A stretch of 64,000 bases of DNA from the NCBI GenBank assembly GCA_016709445.1, contig JADJMV010000013.1, forward strand, positions 75,250 through 139,249, written 5' to 3'. Below the pieces are notes generated by a model. The model saw only the letters and a program-made list of their open reading frames with translations, had not been told where the DNA came from and made no database searches. Origin of the DNA: Phycisphaerales bacterium. Its GTDB lineage: Bacteria; Planctomycetota; Phycisphaerae; Phycisphaerales; UBA1924. The position numbers and the translations under genes were made by a program. This document shows positions 1 through 9,117 of this stretch, one piece after another (positions within the stretch are counted from its first letter, which is position 1; every line of letters begins with the position of its first letter).

Positions 1-647
1 TCGGCGACGTCGCGGTGGATGGTGGGCACGGCCTCCCAGATGATCCCCGAGAGGTGGTGCAGCCCGTTGCGGACCTCGTCGAGCACGTCGAGTCGCCTGG
101 CGCGGACCTCGTCGGTGGCGGCCAGGAGCGCGAGCGTTTGTCTGGCGCGGCTCTCATTGCGGGCCTGCTCGGCGGGCGTCTGGCCCCCGGCCTCGCGGGC
201 CTCGAGGCACTCGGCGATGTGGCGTTGCTTCTCGAGCACGGCGCGTCGGCGGGTCTCCGTGGGATGGGCGGTGAGGGTGGGCTGGATATCCAGCCGCGCG
301 AGCGAGCGCTCCAGGTCGGCGCGGGAGAGACCCTGGGCGGCGAGCGTCAGCACGGCTTCCCGGATCGATTCGGGCCGGGGCTCGGCACGTTCGCGCTCGC
401 GACGACGGTTGACCCTTACGATGTGCAGCTGCTCGGCCTTGTTCCGGAGGTGGAAGCGGATGGTCAGCCGCTTGAGGATGTGCTGGATCTCCTCGAGGGG
501 CAGGTCGCGCAGCGGGCGCTCCGTCTGGACGCCCCCGGCGACCGCCTCGGCGGCGGACCGGACCAGTTCCGCGGCGTCGGTCGGTGGGGCCACCTCGTCC
601 AGCAGCGCGTGGAGCCAGCGGACATCCTGATGCAGTGCGTCTTCCAT
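1..647 (-). CDS. ppc: Phosphoenolpyruvate carboxylase, N-terminal part (gene runs off the window)
   Basis: Adds bicarbonate to phosphoenolpyruvate to make oxaloacetate, replenishing the TCA cycle in the cytoplasm. The minus-strand frame opens with ATG at 645-647 (MEDALHQDVRWLHALL) and stays open to base 1, giving about 215 residues of a protein that is usually about 900. It contains the family's first catalytic signature, here LTAHPTETRRRAVL around residue 125, which holds the conserved active-site His. The upstream ppk gene lies 27 bp away on the same strand, so ppk and ppc may be cotranscribed. The C-terminal half with the second signature lies outside the window, so overall integrity cannot be judged. 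Confidence 0.9.
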   Translation of the reverse strand, partial: MEDALHQDVRWLHALLDEVAPPTDAAELVRSAAEAVAGGVQTERPLRDLPLEEIQHILKRLTIRFHLRNKAEQLHIVRVNRRRERERAEPRPESIREAVLTLAAQGLSRADLERSLARLDIQPTLTAHPTETRRRAVLEKQRHIAECLEAREAGGQTPAEQARNESRARQTLALLAATDEVRARRLDVLDEVRNGLHHLSGIIWEAVPTIHRDVA

Positions 648-674
648 CGGGGGAGAGTACGGCGCTCGGGTCGC

Positions 675-2789
675 CTACACGGCGTTGGCCGCCCGGGCGA
701 GGTGCATGAGGGCGCGAAAGGAGCCGCTCGCCTCCGGAGATTCCTCTTCGGCATCCGGCGGGGGGGTGCGCAGGATGTACGAGCCGTCGGGCTGCAGGTC
801 CCACGCGCGCTTCTGGTCGCGGGTCAGGATGCTGCGGAGGCGGCAGAGCCGGGCCTTGGCCGCCCCGTCATACACGGGGCACGCCGCCTCGACGCGGGCG
901 TTGAGGTTTCGGTACATCCAGTCGCCCGAGCCGATGTACCAATCGCCCTCGGCGGGGTCTTCCCGGCCGTTGGCGAAGTGGAAGACCCGGGAGTGCTCGA
1001 GGAACCTCCCGACGATCGACCAGACGCGGATGGTGGGGCTGAGCCCCGGCACGCCCGGGCGCAGGCAGCAGAAGCCCCGGACGACCAGGTCGATCGGCAC
1101 GCCGGCCTGCGAGGCCTCGTAGAGCTTCTCGGTGATCTTGATGTCCTCGAGGGCGTTCATCTTGGCGAAGATGCGCGAGGGCCGGCCCGCACGGGCGTTC
1201 TCGATCTCGCGGTCGATGAGCTGCTCGAATTTGGCCCGCATCGCCACCGGGGCGACGAGCAGCTCGTTGTACTCGGTCTGGGCGCTCCGGCCGGTCAGCA
1301 GGTTAAACAGCGCGACGACATCCTCGGTGATCCGGGGGTTGCAGGTCAACAGGCCGAGGTCGGTGTAGAGCTGGGCCGTCGTCGTGTTGTAGTTCCCGGT
1401 GCCGACGTGCGCATAGCACCGCAGCCCACGCGATTCACGGCGGACGACAAGCGAACACTTGCAGTGCGTCTTGAGGCCCACCACGCCGTAGGCGACGTGC
1501 ACCCCGTGCTTCTCGAGCATCCGGGCGAACCGCAGGTTCTTCTGCTCGTCGAACCGCGCCCGCAACTCCACCAGACACGCCACCTGCTTGCCGTCCTCCG
1601 CCGCGCGGATCAGCGACGCGACGAAGGGCGAGTCGCGGCTGGTCCGGTAGATCGTCTGCTTGATCGCCAGGACGTCGGGGTCCCTCGCCGCGGCCGCGAT
1701 GAAGCGCTCGACGCTCGCGTGGAACGATTCGTACGGGTGGTGCAGCAGCAGGTCGCGCTCGCGGATCAGCGAGAAGATGTCGGTCTTCTCGTCGGCGAGC
1801 ACGGCCGGGACGACGGGCCGGTAGGGCGAGAGCTTGAGATCCGGCCGGTCCAGCGAGGCGATCTCGAAGAGGTCCTGGTATTCGAGCGGACCGCGCCGGG
1901 AGTAGACATCCTCCGGGCCCAGGCCGAGGGCGTCGAGCACCACCCCGAGCACCTCCGGGGAGGGCCTCTCCGGGGACTCCAGCCGCACCGCGCTGGCGAA
2001 ACGGCGGAGCTGCAGCTCGGCCTCGACATATTCGTAGAGGTTCTCGTTCTCGTCCTCCTTGGTCTCGATCGAGGCGTTGCGCGTGAGTCGGAAGGGCATG
2101 ACGTCGTGGATCGTCATGCCCGGGAACAAGTCGTCCAGGTTGTTGCGGATCAGCTCGTCGAGCGGGAGCAGACGCAGATCCCCCGGCTCCTCGCGGATCC
2201 GGATGAACCGCGGGAGCACATCGGGGATCTTGATCCTCGCGAACGCCCGCTCGCCCGTCCCGGGAGAGCCCACCAGCACACCGAGATTCTCGGAGAGGTT
2301 CGAGATGAACGGGAACTTGTGCCCCGGGTCCACCGCCAGCGGCGTCAGCACCGGGAAGACATTGTCCCGGTACCAGCTCTCTATCCGCGGCCGCTCTGTC
2401 TCCGTGAGCTGCTCGTACCGCAGCACGTGGATCCCCGCGCCCGCGAGTTCGGGCACCGCCCGCGTGAGCCAGAACTCCGCCTGCTCGGCCTGCAGCGCCG
2501 ACGCCCGCTCCCGGATCAACGCCAGCGCCTCCGACGGCGAATGGCCGTCGGGCGTCGGCGTCTCCAGCCCGCTGAGCACGAACCGCTTGAGCAGCCCCAC
2601 CCGCTTCATGAAAAACTCGTCGAGGTTGCTCGAGAAGATCGCGAGAAACTTCACGCGCTCCAGCAGCGGGAACGAGTCGTCCCCCGCCTGCGCAAGCACG
2701 CGGCTGTTGAACTCCAGCCACGAAAGGTCCCGGTTGAGATACCGGCTCTCGGTCGCGTCGCTCGTCGTCGGGGCGGGCATGGTCGTCAT
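675..2789 (-). CDS. ppk1: Polyphosphate kinase 1
   Basis: Reversibly polymerises the terminal phosphate of ATP into inorganic polyphosphate. At 704 residues it has the usual PPK1 length. The N-terminal domain starts with the typical RDLSWLEFNSRVL (about 20-32), followed by the SSNLDEFFMKRVG head region. The two phospholipase-D-like catalytic domains carry the paired histidines in GLKTHCK (His442) and HVGTGNYN (His461), spaced as in characterised PPK1 enzymes. The C-terminus keeps the SGDWMYRNLNARVE signature. The pterin-synthase gene ends 27 bp upstream and ppc begins 27 bp downstream, so the three probably form one transcription unit. Another Met three residues in (2780) is an equally possible start. 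Confidence 0.97.
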   Translation of the reverse strand: MTTMPAPTTSDATESRYLNRDLSWLEFNSRVLAQAGDDSFPLLERVKFLAIFSSNLDEFFMKRVGLLKRFVLSGLETPTPDGHSPSEALALIRERASALQAEQAEFWLTRAVPELAGAGIHVLRYEQLTETERPRIESWYRDNVFPVLTPLAVDPGHKFPFISNLSENLGVLVGSPGTGERAFARIKIPDVLPRFIRIREEPGDLRLLPLDELIRNNLDDLFPGMTIHDVMPFRLTRNASIETKEDENENLYEYVEAELQLRRFASAVRLESPERPSPEVLGVVLDALGLGPEDVYSRRGPLEYQDLFEIASLDRPDLKLSPYRPVVPAVLADEKTDIFSLIRERDLLLHHPYESFHASVERFIAAAARDPDVLAIKQTIYRTSRDSPFVASLIRAAEDGKQVACLVELRARFDEQKNLRFARMLEKHGVHVAYGVVGLKTHCKCSLVVRRESRGLRCYAHVGTGNYNTTTAQLYTDLGLLTCNPRITEDVVALFNLLTGRSAQTEYNELLVAPVAMRAKFEQLIDREIENARAGRPSRIFAKMNALEDIKITEKLYEASQAGVPIDLVVRGFCCLRPGVPGLSPTIRVWSIVGRFLEHSRVFHFANGREDPAEGDWYIGSGDWMYRNLNARVEAACPVYDGAAKARLCRLRSILTRDQKRAWDLQPDGSYILRTPPPDAEEESPEASGSFRALMHLARAANAV

Positions 2790-2816
2790 GGCGGTCGCGC
2801 TGCCTGTCGTCGGGGC

Positions 2817-3197
2817 TCAGAGGTCCGGCGTGTACGTCGCGGCGCACCCGGCGGCCTCGGTCACGCGGCACGAGGCCACCCGCGTGCCGAGGGGCAGCAT
2901 AGCCCCCAGAGCCGACTGCACCCCCTCGGCGATGTGCCGCGCCACATGCTCCGCCGTCGGATTCACCCGGTCGAACGGTGGCGTGGCATTCAGGTCGCCG
3001 TTCTGGAACGGTCCCGTCACCTCCCGCAGGGCGGCCTCCACCGCGTGGAAGTCGCACAGCAGCCCGTCGCCGTCCAGCGTCGGACCCGCGATCGTCAGCG
3101 TCACACGCCAGTTGTGGCCGTGAACCCGCTCCCTCGACCCGCCCATCACAATCGCGTGGGCGGCGCAGAACTCGCTCTCGACAGACAGGTGGAACAT
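2817..3197 (-). CDS. 6-pyruvoyl-tetrahydropterin synthase / 6-carboxytetrahydropterin synthase family (QueD-like, possible PTPS-III type)
   Basis: A 126-residue T-fold enzyme acting on dihydroneopterin triphosphate. Zinc ligands are visible as His in EFCAAH near residue 15 and the two His of HGHNW near 29-31; the NPTAEHVA motif supplies the conserved Glu. QueD enzymes usually have a catalytic Cys four residues before HGH. Here that stretch reads SRERVHGH, giving an E-x-x-H-G-H pattern. From knowledge of the family, replacement of Cys by Glu at this site marks PTPS-III proteins, which make the folate precursor 6-hydroxymethyl-dihydropterin instead of the queuosine precursor. The pathway is therefore left open. 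It precedes ppk on the same strand and is divergent from the phosphohexomutase. Confidence 0.85.
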   Translation of the reverse strand: MFHLSVESEFCAAHAIVMGGSRERVHGHNWRVTLTIAGPTLDGDGLLCDFHAVEAALREVTGPFQNGDLNATPPFDRVNPTAEHVARHIAEGVQSALGAMLPLGTRVASCRVTEAAGCAATYTPDL

Positions 3198-3326
3198 CGG
3201 GGGAGTATAAGTGGGGGGAAGGGATCCAGTGACAGCGGGACACGGGGACGGCTGGCGAGGATCCAGGCCCGGGGGCGACGAGAGCGAGTGCCGGGGGGTA
3301 GGCTGTGGACGTGGAAGGAGGCGGTG

Positions 3327-4776
3327 ATGAGTGATGCGCCCTTGATGCTCGGGGTGAGCGGCTGCCGCGGGATCGTGGGCGAGAGCCTCACGCCCGAGGT
3401 CGCCTCGAGGTTTGCCGGGGCGTTCGGTGCGTGGGTGCGCGAGAGCCGGCCAGCCGGGGCCAGGGTCGTGCTCGGACGCGACGGCCGGGCCGGCGGCCAC
3501 GTGATCCACCACGCCGCCATCGCCGGACTCTGCGCCGCCGGGTGCGACGTGATCGATCTCGGGGTCGAGATGACGCCCACCGTCGGCGTCATGGTCGACG
3601 AACTCGAGGCCGACGCCGGGATGATCCTCACCGCCAGCCACAACCCCCAGGAGTGGAACGGCCTCAAGTGCCTCGTCCGCGAAGCCGGCGCCCGGGGCCC
3701 CTCCGCCTGTGCCCCCGACGCCGCGACCGCCGCCCACATCGTCGAACGCTTCCACGCCGGGGCCGCGGGGGGACGGCGGTGGGATGCCCTGGGCCGGGTC
3801 TTCCTCCAGCGCGACGCCGCGGCCCTGCACGTCGGGCGCGTCCTCGAGCGCTTCGGCCAGGACCTGCTCACGGCGATCGAGGCGATGAAGCCCACCGTCG
3901 TCCTCGACTCGGTCAACAGCGCGGGCGTCGTCGCCGGGCGCCGCCTGCTCGAACGCATGGGCTGCCGCGTCGTCCACCTCGGCAACGAGGACACCGGCCT
4001 CTTCCCCCACACCCCCGAGCCCACGCGCGACAACCTCACGGGCCTCTGCCAGGCCGTCCGCGAGCACGGCGCCATCGCCGGCTTCGCCCAGGACCCCGAC
4101 GGCGACCGCCTCGCCATCGTCGACGAACGCGGACGCTACATCGGCGAAGAGTTCACCCTCGTGCTTGCCGCCCGCGAGGCCATCGAGCTGGGCCTGCGCC
4201 AGCGAGAGCGCCGCAGCCGCGCCGTCGCCGTCAACCTCTCCACCAGCCGCATGATCGACGACGTCGCCGCCGAATACGGCGTCGCCGTCGAGCGCACCCG
4301 CGTCGGCGAGGCCAATGTGGTCGAGGCGATGAAGCGGGGCGAGATGGTCATCGGGGGCGAGGGCAACGGCGGCGTCATCTGGTCGAGCGTCACCTACGTC
4401 CGCGACTCGCTCGGGGCCATGGCCCTCGTCCTCGCCGCGATCGCCCGCACCAACCGCCAGCTCAGCGCCCTCGCCGGATCCATCCCCAACTACGCCATCG
4501 AGAAGCGCAAGGTCGACATCGCCTCCCGCGCCGACGCGGGCCCCGCCGGCGACAAGGTGGCCGCCTGGGCCGCCCACGACCCCCAGGCCAGGGTGGATAC
4601 CCAGGACGGCGTGCGGGTCGACTGGCCCGACTGCCCCCACGCCGGCGGCGGGGCGGCCTGGGTCCACGTCCGCGCCAGCAACACCGAGCCCATCATGCGC
4701 CCTCATCGCCGAGGCCCGCACCGCCGAAGGCGCCTCGACGCTGCTCGATGAAACCGCCGGGGTCATCGCCCGCTAG
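3327..4776 (+). CDS. glmM: Alpha-phosphohexomutase, phosphoglucosamine mutase-like; C-terminus frameshifted
   Basis: Interconverts hexose 6- and 1-phosphates; most likely GlmM, which makes glucosamine-1-phosphate for cell-envelope precursors. The start at 3327 follows a strong GGAAGGAGG at 3312-3320. The phosphoserine loop is TASHNPQEWNG (about residue 108), the metal loop DPDGDRLAIV (about 254) and the sugar loop GGEGNGGVIW (about 347), the variant seen in GlmM-like mutases. The phosphate-binding end begins ASNTEPIMR, but an extra C at about 4698-4700 then shifts the frame. Removing one base gives LIAEARTAEGAS and a normal end at the TAG at 4774-4776, about 482 residues. As read, the protein ends abnormally at 4751. 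A sequencing indel is more likely than a real lesion. Confidence 0.85.
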
Positions 4777-4826
4777 CGCCCCGCATCAGCCCCCGCAAGG
4801 CCCCCTCGGCGTATGCTTCACCCGCC

Positions 4827-5090
4827 ATGACGATCTCCAGCCCCTCCTTCCAGCCCGGCCAGCGCGTCCGCATCACCCAGCAGGTCTCGCGCCTGTCCAA
4901 GATCGGGACCGTCACGATCGAGGGCGTGGTCGAGGTCTTCGAGCAGAGCAAGACCGGGTCGTGGTTCGCCCACTCCGAGGATAAGAAGCTCTGGCTCGAC
5001 CGCCTCCGCCTCCGCAAGGACGACGGCGAGATCGTCTACTGCAACCTCGACCAATTCTCCCGCGTCGAGGTGCTCGGCGAACAGGCCTGA
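4827..5090 (+). CDS. Conserved hypothetical small protein
   Basis: An 87-residue protein of unknown function. It begins with a basic/hydrophobic stretch, FQPGQRVRITQQVSR, and continues with alternating hydrophobic residues (VTIEGVVEVFEQ, KLWLDRLRL, IVYCNLDQFSRVEV) that suggest a small SH3-like beta barrel. It has no signal peptide or membrane segment. Its composition and codon use match the neighbouring genes, and no other reading frame here looks better. It starts 50 bp after the phosphohexomutase stop and could be read from the same transcript. I believe similar short proteins occur in other planctomycetes, but I cannot assign a role. Confidence 0.75.
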   Translation: MTISSPSFQPGQRVRITQQVSRLSKIGTVTIEGVVEVFEQSKTGSWFAHSEDKKLWLDRLRLRKDDGEIVYCNLDQFSRVEVLGEQA

Positions 5091-5595
5091 CCGGTCACGA
5101 GACCACGCTCCCAGATCAAAGGCAAACGCAAAGGCAGGAACTCTGAGGCCGCTGAGGCCGCGGAAGGGACGCCGATGGCGCGGATTGCGCGGAGAAAGCG
5201 CGTCGCCGCGCCGCTCCGGAGGAGCGCGTGATCGTTGCCAGGGGCGCAGGCCCGACGAAGTCGGGACCAGCCCCTGGGAGTGCCTTCCTGACCAGTCCGC
5301 CCCGGAGGGGCGCGCGGCGCGTCCGCTTTCGCGGCGGCGCGAATCACGGCGTCGGCGACGCGCGGGGGGCCACCCCCACCATCCCAACCCCCCCCTCCGC
5401 GCGCGCATAGCAGGACATCCACTCTCGCGCGCACATTCCCGCCCACCTCCCGACCCTTCTCTGAGCTTTCCACAGATTTTCTTCTCCCGTTCTCCCAACG
5501 ACTTGCGCCCTCCCGCTCCCCACCGATCGCCGCATCGGCGCGCACAAACACGACCCGCGCCCCCTGGGTGACGCCACACCCACGAGACGCGACCC
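5091..5595. other. Non-coding stretch upstream of the phage-like module
   Basis: About 500 bp with no convincing gene on either strand. Around 5135-5165 there is a CTCTGAGGCCGCTGAGG-type sequence resembling the arms of the dispersed repeats found further on inside the phage-like module. The second half (5370-5560) is strongly pyrimidine-rich on the plus strand. Open frames here are short and of low complexity. It may hold the promoter for the portal gene, but no clear promoter motif was recognised. Confidence 0.5.
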
Positions 5596-7033
5596 ATGGC
5601 CAACATCCCCGCCGAGATCCAGCACGCGATCGACCACCACCGCGCCACCGCCCTCCCGGCTCGAACTCATGTGGCGCTACTACCGCAACGACATGACCCT
5701 CGCCCCCGGGTCGGGCCGCTACGAGGTCGCCCAACGCCGCGGCCTGCCCGCCCGCATCATCGACCGGCCCGATGTCTCCACCGACGACCGCGCCGCCTCA
5801 CGCGAGACCGTCGTCGAGAACGACATCGCCTGGCGCATCCACACCATGGTCGACTTCATGTTCGGCAAGCCCGTGCGCATCCTCTCCACCGCCCGCGACG
5901 AGGCCACCCGCGACGCCGTCGAACGCACGCTCGACGCGATCCTCGAAGCCTCCGGGGGCGTCGCCCTGCTCCAGGAGATGGCCCTGCTGGGCCACGTCTA
6001 CGGCCACGTCGACCTCGTCCTCCGCCTCGACCAGCACGCCTTGCTCGACGCCGCCGGCGCCGACCCGTGGTCCATCGCGCAGCGCATCGCGATCGAGCCC
6101 GTCGAGCCCACCCGCGGCGTCCCGATCGTCAGCGATGCCGACTGGCGACGCCTCGACGGCTACATCATCCACGCCGAACCCGCCCGCCGCCCGGGCGAGC
6201 CCCGACGCGGCCCGCTCGTGGATTGGATCGAGAGTTGGCGTCGCTCCCGACGAGAGCCCGCCCCGACCCCCGGCGTCACCGAGGTCTTCGACGGCGCGAC
6301 GCGCTGGCTCTACCTCGACGGGCGCCCCGTCGAGACCGAGCCGCTCCGCCTGCTCGCGGGGCGCGTCCCCGTCGTCCATGTGCAGAATGTCGCCCAGCCC
6401 TTCCGCTACGAGGGTCTCAGCGAGGTCGAGCCGCTCATCCCCCTGCAGGACGAACTGAACACGCGTCTGTCCGACCGCGCCAGCCGCGTCACGCTCCAGA
6501 GCTTCAAGATGTACCTCGTCAAGGGCATGGAGGGCGTGGACCGCGTCGGCGTCGGACCCGGGCAGATCTGGAGCACCGACAACCCCGACGCGAGCGTCCA
6601 GGCCTTCGGCGGCGACGGCTCGAACCCCAGCGAGGAGGCGCACATCAAGGAAGTGCGCGACGCGCTCGACAAAACCAGCGGCGTCCCGCCCCTGGCCACC
6701 GGCGTCGTGCAGGGACGCGTCGGCAACCTCTCGAGCGCCAACGCCCTGAAGATCACCCTCGTCGGCCTGCTGGCCAAGACCGAGCGCAAGCGCGTCACCT
6801 ACGGCCGGGGCCTCGCCGAGATCTGCCGCATGATCCTCACCGCGCTCGACACCGCCGGCGTGCTCGAGACCGACCCCCGCGATCGCGCCGTCCGCCTGGA
6901 ATGGCCCGACCCGCTCCCCACCGACGTGCAGGAAGAGACCCTCGCCGCCAAACGCAAGGTCGAGCTGGGCGTCCCGCAGTCCCGAGTCCTCGACGAACTC
7001 GGCTACCAGCCCACCGACCCCGGCATCACCTAA
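5596..7033 (+). CDS. Phage portal protein (SPP1 gp6-like), frameshifted near the N-terminus
   Basis: Forms the dodecameric ring at the capsid vertex through which phage DNA passes. The main frame, from 5669, reads MWRYYRNDM and continues with domains typical of SPP1 gp6-type portals: a wing/stem region with DIAWRIHTMVDFMFGKPV, then EGLSEVEPLIPLQDELNTRLSDRA (about 250-275 of the uncorrected frame), then a hinge with SANALKITLVGLL. An upstream start at 5596 (MANIPAEIQHAIDHHRATAL) joins this frame if one C is removed from the CCC at 5655-5657, giving about 478 residues. The initial helix before WRYYRN supports the corrected version. No terminase gene precedes it, which is unusual for a portal. 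Confidence 0.75.
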
Positions 7034-7034
7034 C

Positions 7035-7260
7035 AGAGCCGCGGGCGTAAGCCCGCGGAACAACCTCCAGCCCTCTCCCCCCGCCACCCCCCATCAGAGC
7101 CGCGGGCGTAAGCCCGCGGAACAACCTCCAGCCCTCTCCCCCCCCACCCATCAGGCCGCGGGGCAACTCCAGCCCCCCCGCACACGCGGGCGAACTCCAG
7201 CCCTCTCCCCCCGCCACCCCCCATCAGAGCCGCGGGCGTAAGCACGCGGAACGAGCGTCC
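7035..7260. repeat. Palindromic REP-like repeats, three copies
   Basis: A 61-bp unit repeats twice directly (7038-7098 and 7099-7159), with a third, slightly diverged copy about 130 bp on (7229-7252). Each contains a perfect or near-perfect hairpin, arms CCGCGGGC and GCCCGCGG with loop GTAA, in the first two copies at 7039-7058 and 7100-7119. The third copy has one arm mismatch (GCACGCGG). A CT-rich spacer separates the copies. The array fills the gap between the portal and the scaffold-like gene and may act as a transcriptional attenuator, but no T-run follows the hairpins. Confidence 0.85.
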
Positions 7261-7301
7261 GCACCCTCTCACCCCCGCACCCCTTCACCCCGGAGCACCC
7301 C

Positions 7302-7793
7302 ATGCCACCCGAGCCCAATCCCCTCGATCCCGGCATCAACCCCGACGCCCCCTCCTCGCCGCCCGAACCCGCCGACTCCCACGACCCGGCGACCGCTGCC
7401 CGGGCCGCCGAGACCCACCAGGCCGAACTCGCCGACCGCCTCGCCTCCGTGGAGGCGCTCGCCACCGACCTGCGCCAAATGCTCGAGCAGGCCGAGCACT
7501 CCCGCGCCATCGACCGCGAGCTGCTCGCCGGCGGCGTGATCGATCTCGACACCGCCCGGGCCGCGATCGAGGAACGCGTCGCCTCCGGCGCCACCATCAC
7601 CCAGTCCGTCGCCCAGCTCCGCGAGCGCCGGCCCCAACTCTTCGCCCCGCGGGGCCGGCCCATCCGCGCCACCACCATCGCGGCCGCGCCCGCGCACCCC
7701 ATCCTCGACGACGTCGCCGCCGCGGCCCGTGAGACCGGCGATCGACGCCTCCTCCTCGACTACCTCCGCCTCCGCCGCACCCAACCCACCTAG
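7302..7793 (+). CDS. Small acidic helical protein in the phage module, possible scaffold
   Basis: A 163-residue protein placed between portal and major capsid protein, the usual position of a capsid scaffold or assembly protein. The first 40 residues are Pro/Ala-rich and probably disordered. They are followed by a predicted helical, coiled-coil-like section (about 45-110, HQAELADRLASVEALATDLRQ) and a shorter C-terminal helical part ending in basic residues (RLRRTQP), which fits scaffolds that bind coat protein through a basic tail. There is no sequence signature that proves this. The start at 7302 is the only Met preceding the helical region. Confidence 0.6.
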   Translation: MPPEPNPLDPGINPDAPSSPPEPADSHDPATAARAAETHQAELADRLASVEALATDLRQMLEQAEHSRAIDRELLAGGVIDLDTARAAIEERVASGATITQSVAQLRERRPQLFAPRGRPIRATTIAAAPAHPILDDVAAAARETGDRRLLLDYLRLRRTQPT

Positions 7794-7814
7794 TCCAACC
7801 CCCACCCCCGCGCA

Positions 7815-7876
7815 CTCCGTCTCTCCGTCTCTCCGTCTCTTCGTCTCTTCGTCTCTCCGTCTCTTCGTCTCTCTAT
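7815..7876. repeat. 8-bp tandem repeat (CGTCTCTC/T), plus-strand pyrimidine-rich
   Basis: About seven head-to-tail copies of an 8-bp unit, CGTCTCTC or CGTCTCTT, lie between the scaffold-like gene and the capsid gene, ending about 60 bp before the capsid start. The same unit in reverse orientation appears at 19.4 kb and 21.5 kb, and a related CCCTTTGT unit at 11.4 kb and 60.0 kb. The copies differ mainly by C/T exchanges at one position. Confidence 0.95.
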
Positions 7877-7938
7877 CTCCCACCCCCATCACCCAGGAGC
7901 CCACCCCGCCCGGTGGCCCCCAAGGAGGAGAACTCGAT

Positions 7939-9117
7939 ATGGCATTCACCGGTAAGGCAACCTACACCGCGGGCGTGAGCCTGCCCGAGCTCGTCGAAGA
8001 TGTCGCCGACATCATCGGCATCGTCAGCCCCTTCGAGACGCCACTGCTCGCCCACCTGGGCGACGCCCGGCGCCCGGCGATGAGCACCGTCCACGAGTGG
8101 ATCGAGGACTCGCTGCTCCCCAACACGGATCAGCTCAACCAGACCGTCTTCAACCCCAACCCTGAGGACGCGACCCAGCTCACCGTCGACCACGGCTCGC
8201 GGTTCAAGGCTGGCGACCTGGTGCGCCCCGAGGGCTGGGCCGAGGTCATGCTCGTGACCAACATCGTCGGCAACCAGCTCACCGTGGTCCGGGGCTACGG
8301 CGGCACGCCCCACGCCACGCTCGCCGACGACATGAAGCTGCACATCATCGGCAACGCCGCCCTCGAGGGCGCCGACGCCCCGGCCGCCCGATTCACCAGC
8401 CGCGCCCGCGTGCAGAACTACACCCAGATCTTCTCCGCCAGCCTCTCGGTGAGCGGCACGATGCAGGCGGTGCGGGCCCACGGTATCGCGGACGAAGCCG
8501 ACTACCAGAAGCAGGAGCGCCTCCGCGAGCTGCTCCGCGACCTCGAGAACACGGTCATCAACGGCGTCGCGCCCGAGGCCGATCAGCAGGGCGGATCCAA
8601 CATCCGCCGCTCCATGAACGGCGTCGACGCCCTCATCGACACCAACCGCTTCAATCCCGGCGTCGGGGGCTTCCCCGACGGCGGCGGCGCCTCGGGCGAC
8701 GGGCTCACCGAGGAGCTGATCAACGCCGCCCTCCGCGCCGTCTGGGAGCAAAGCTCCGGGGCCGTCGACACGATCCTCATGAACGGCAACCAGAAGCGGG
8801 CCTTCAACCAGCTCATCGAGGGCCAGCGTCAGTACGGCCCCGCCGACGACCGCGTCCGCTCGCTCGTCAACTTCTACGAGAGCGACTTCGGCGTCTGCCG
8901 CGTCGTCGTCAGCCGCTGGGCCCCCTCCGACGCCGTCTACTTCCTCGACAGCTCACGCCTGCAGGTCATGCCCCTCCAGGGACGCAGCTTCCACTACAAG
9001 CCCCTGAGCGCCACCGGCGACTCCGTCGAGGGACTGCTGCTCGGCGAGTACACCCTCGAGATGAAGAACGAACTCGCCCACGGCGTGATCCGCGGCCTCA
9101 GCCTCGACGGGAATTGA
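7939..9117 (+). CDS. Major capsid protein, SU10 / DUF5309-like (HK97 fold)
   Basis: The shell-forming protein of a tailed-phage-type capsid. The start at 7939 is set by an ideal AAGGAGGAG at 7922-7930; upstream in-frame sequence is only the 8-bp repeat. The 392-residue protein starts with the family-typical LPELVEDVADIIGIVSPFETP and WIEDSLLPNT, then a beta-rich insertion (about 65-130). The alpha/beta core (about 145-340) includes ARVQNYTQIFSASLSVSGT, a stretch typical of SU10-type coat proteins, and LRDLENTVINGV. It closes with GEYTLEMKNELAHGVIRGL. No maturation protease gene is nearby, as is common in this family. Codon use matches the host, suggesting long residence. Confidence 0.85.
   Translation: MAFTGKATYTAGVSLPELVEDVADIIGIVSPFETPLLAHLGDARRPAMSTVHEWIEDSLLPNTDQLNQTVFNPNPEDATQLTVDHGSRFKAGDLVRPEGWAEVMLVTNIVGNQLTVVRGYGGTPHATLADDMKLHIIGNAALEGADAPAARFTSRARVQNYTQIFSASLSVSGTMQAVRAHGIADEADYQKQERLRELLRDLENTVINGVAPEADQQGGSNIRRSMNGVDALIDTNRFNPGVGGFPDGGGASGDGLTEELINAALRAVWEQSSGAVDTILMNGNQKRAFNQLIEGQRQYGPADDRVRSLVNFYESDFGVCRVVVSRWAPSDAVYFLDSSRLQVMPLQGRSFHYKPLSATGDSVEGLLLGEYTLEMKNELAHGVIRGLSLDGN

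Noticed and set aside
15..3326. Very long plus-strand open frame across ppc, ppk and the pterin-synthase gene
   Set aside because: It is antisense to three recognisable genes, very rich in Arg/Gly/Pro/Asp, and arises from GC-rich third codon positions. Only its end (from 3327) is a real gene.
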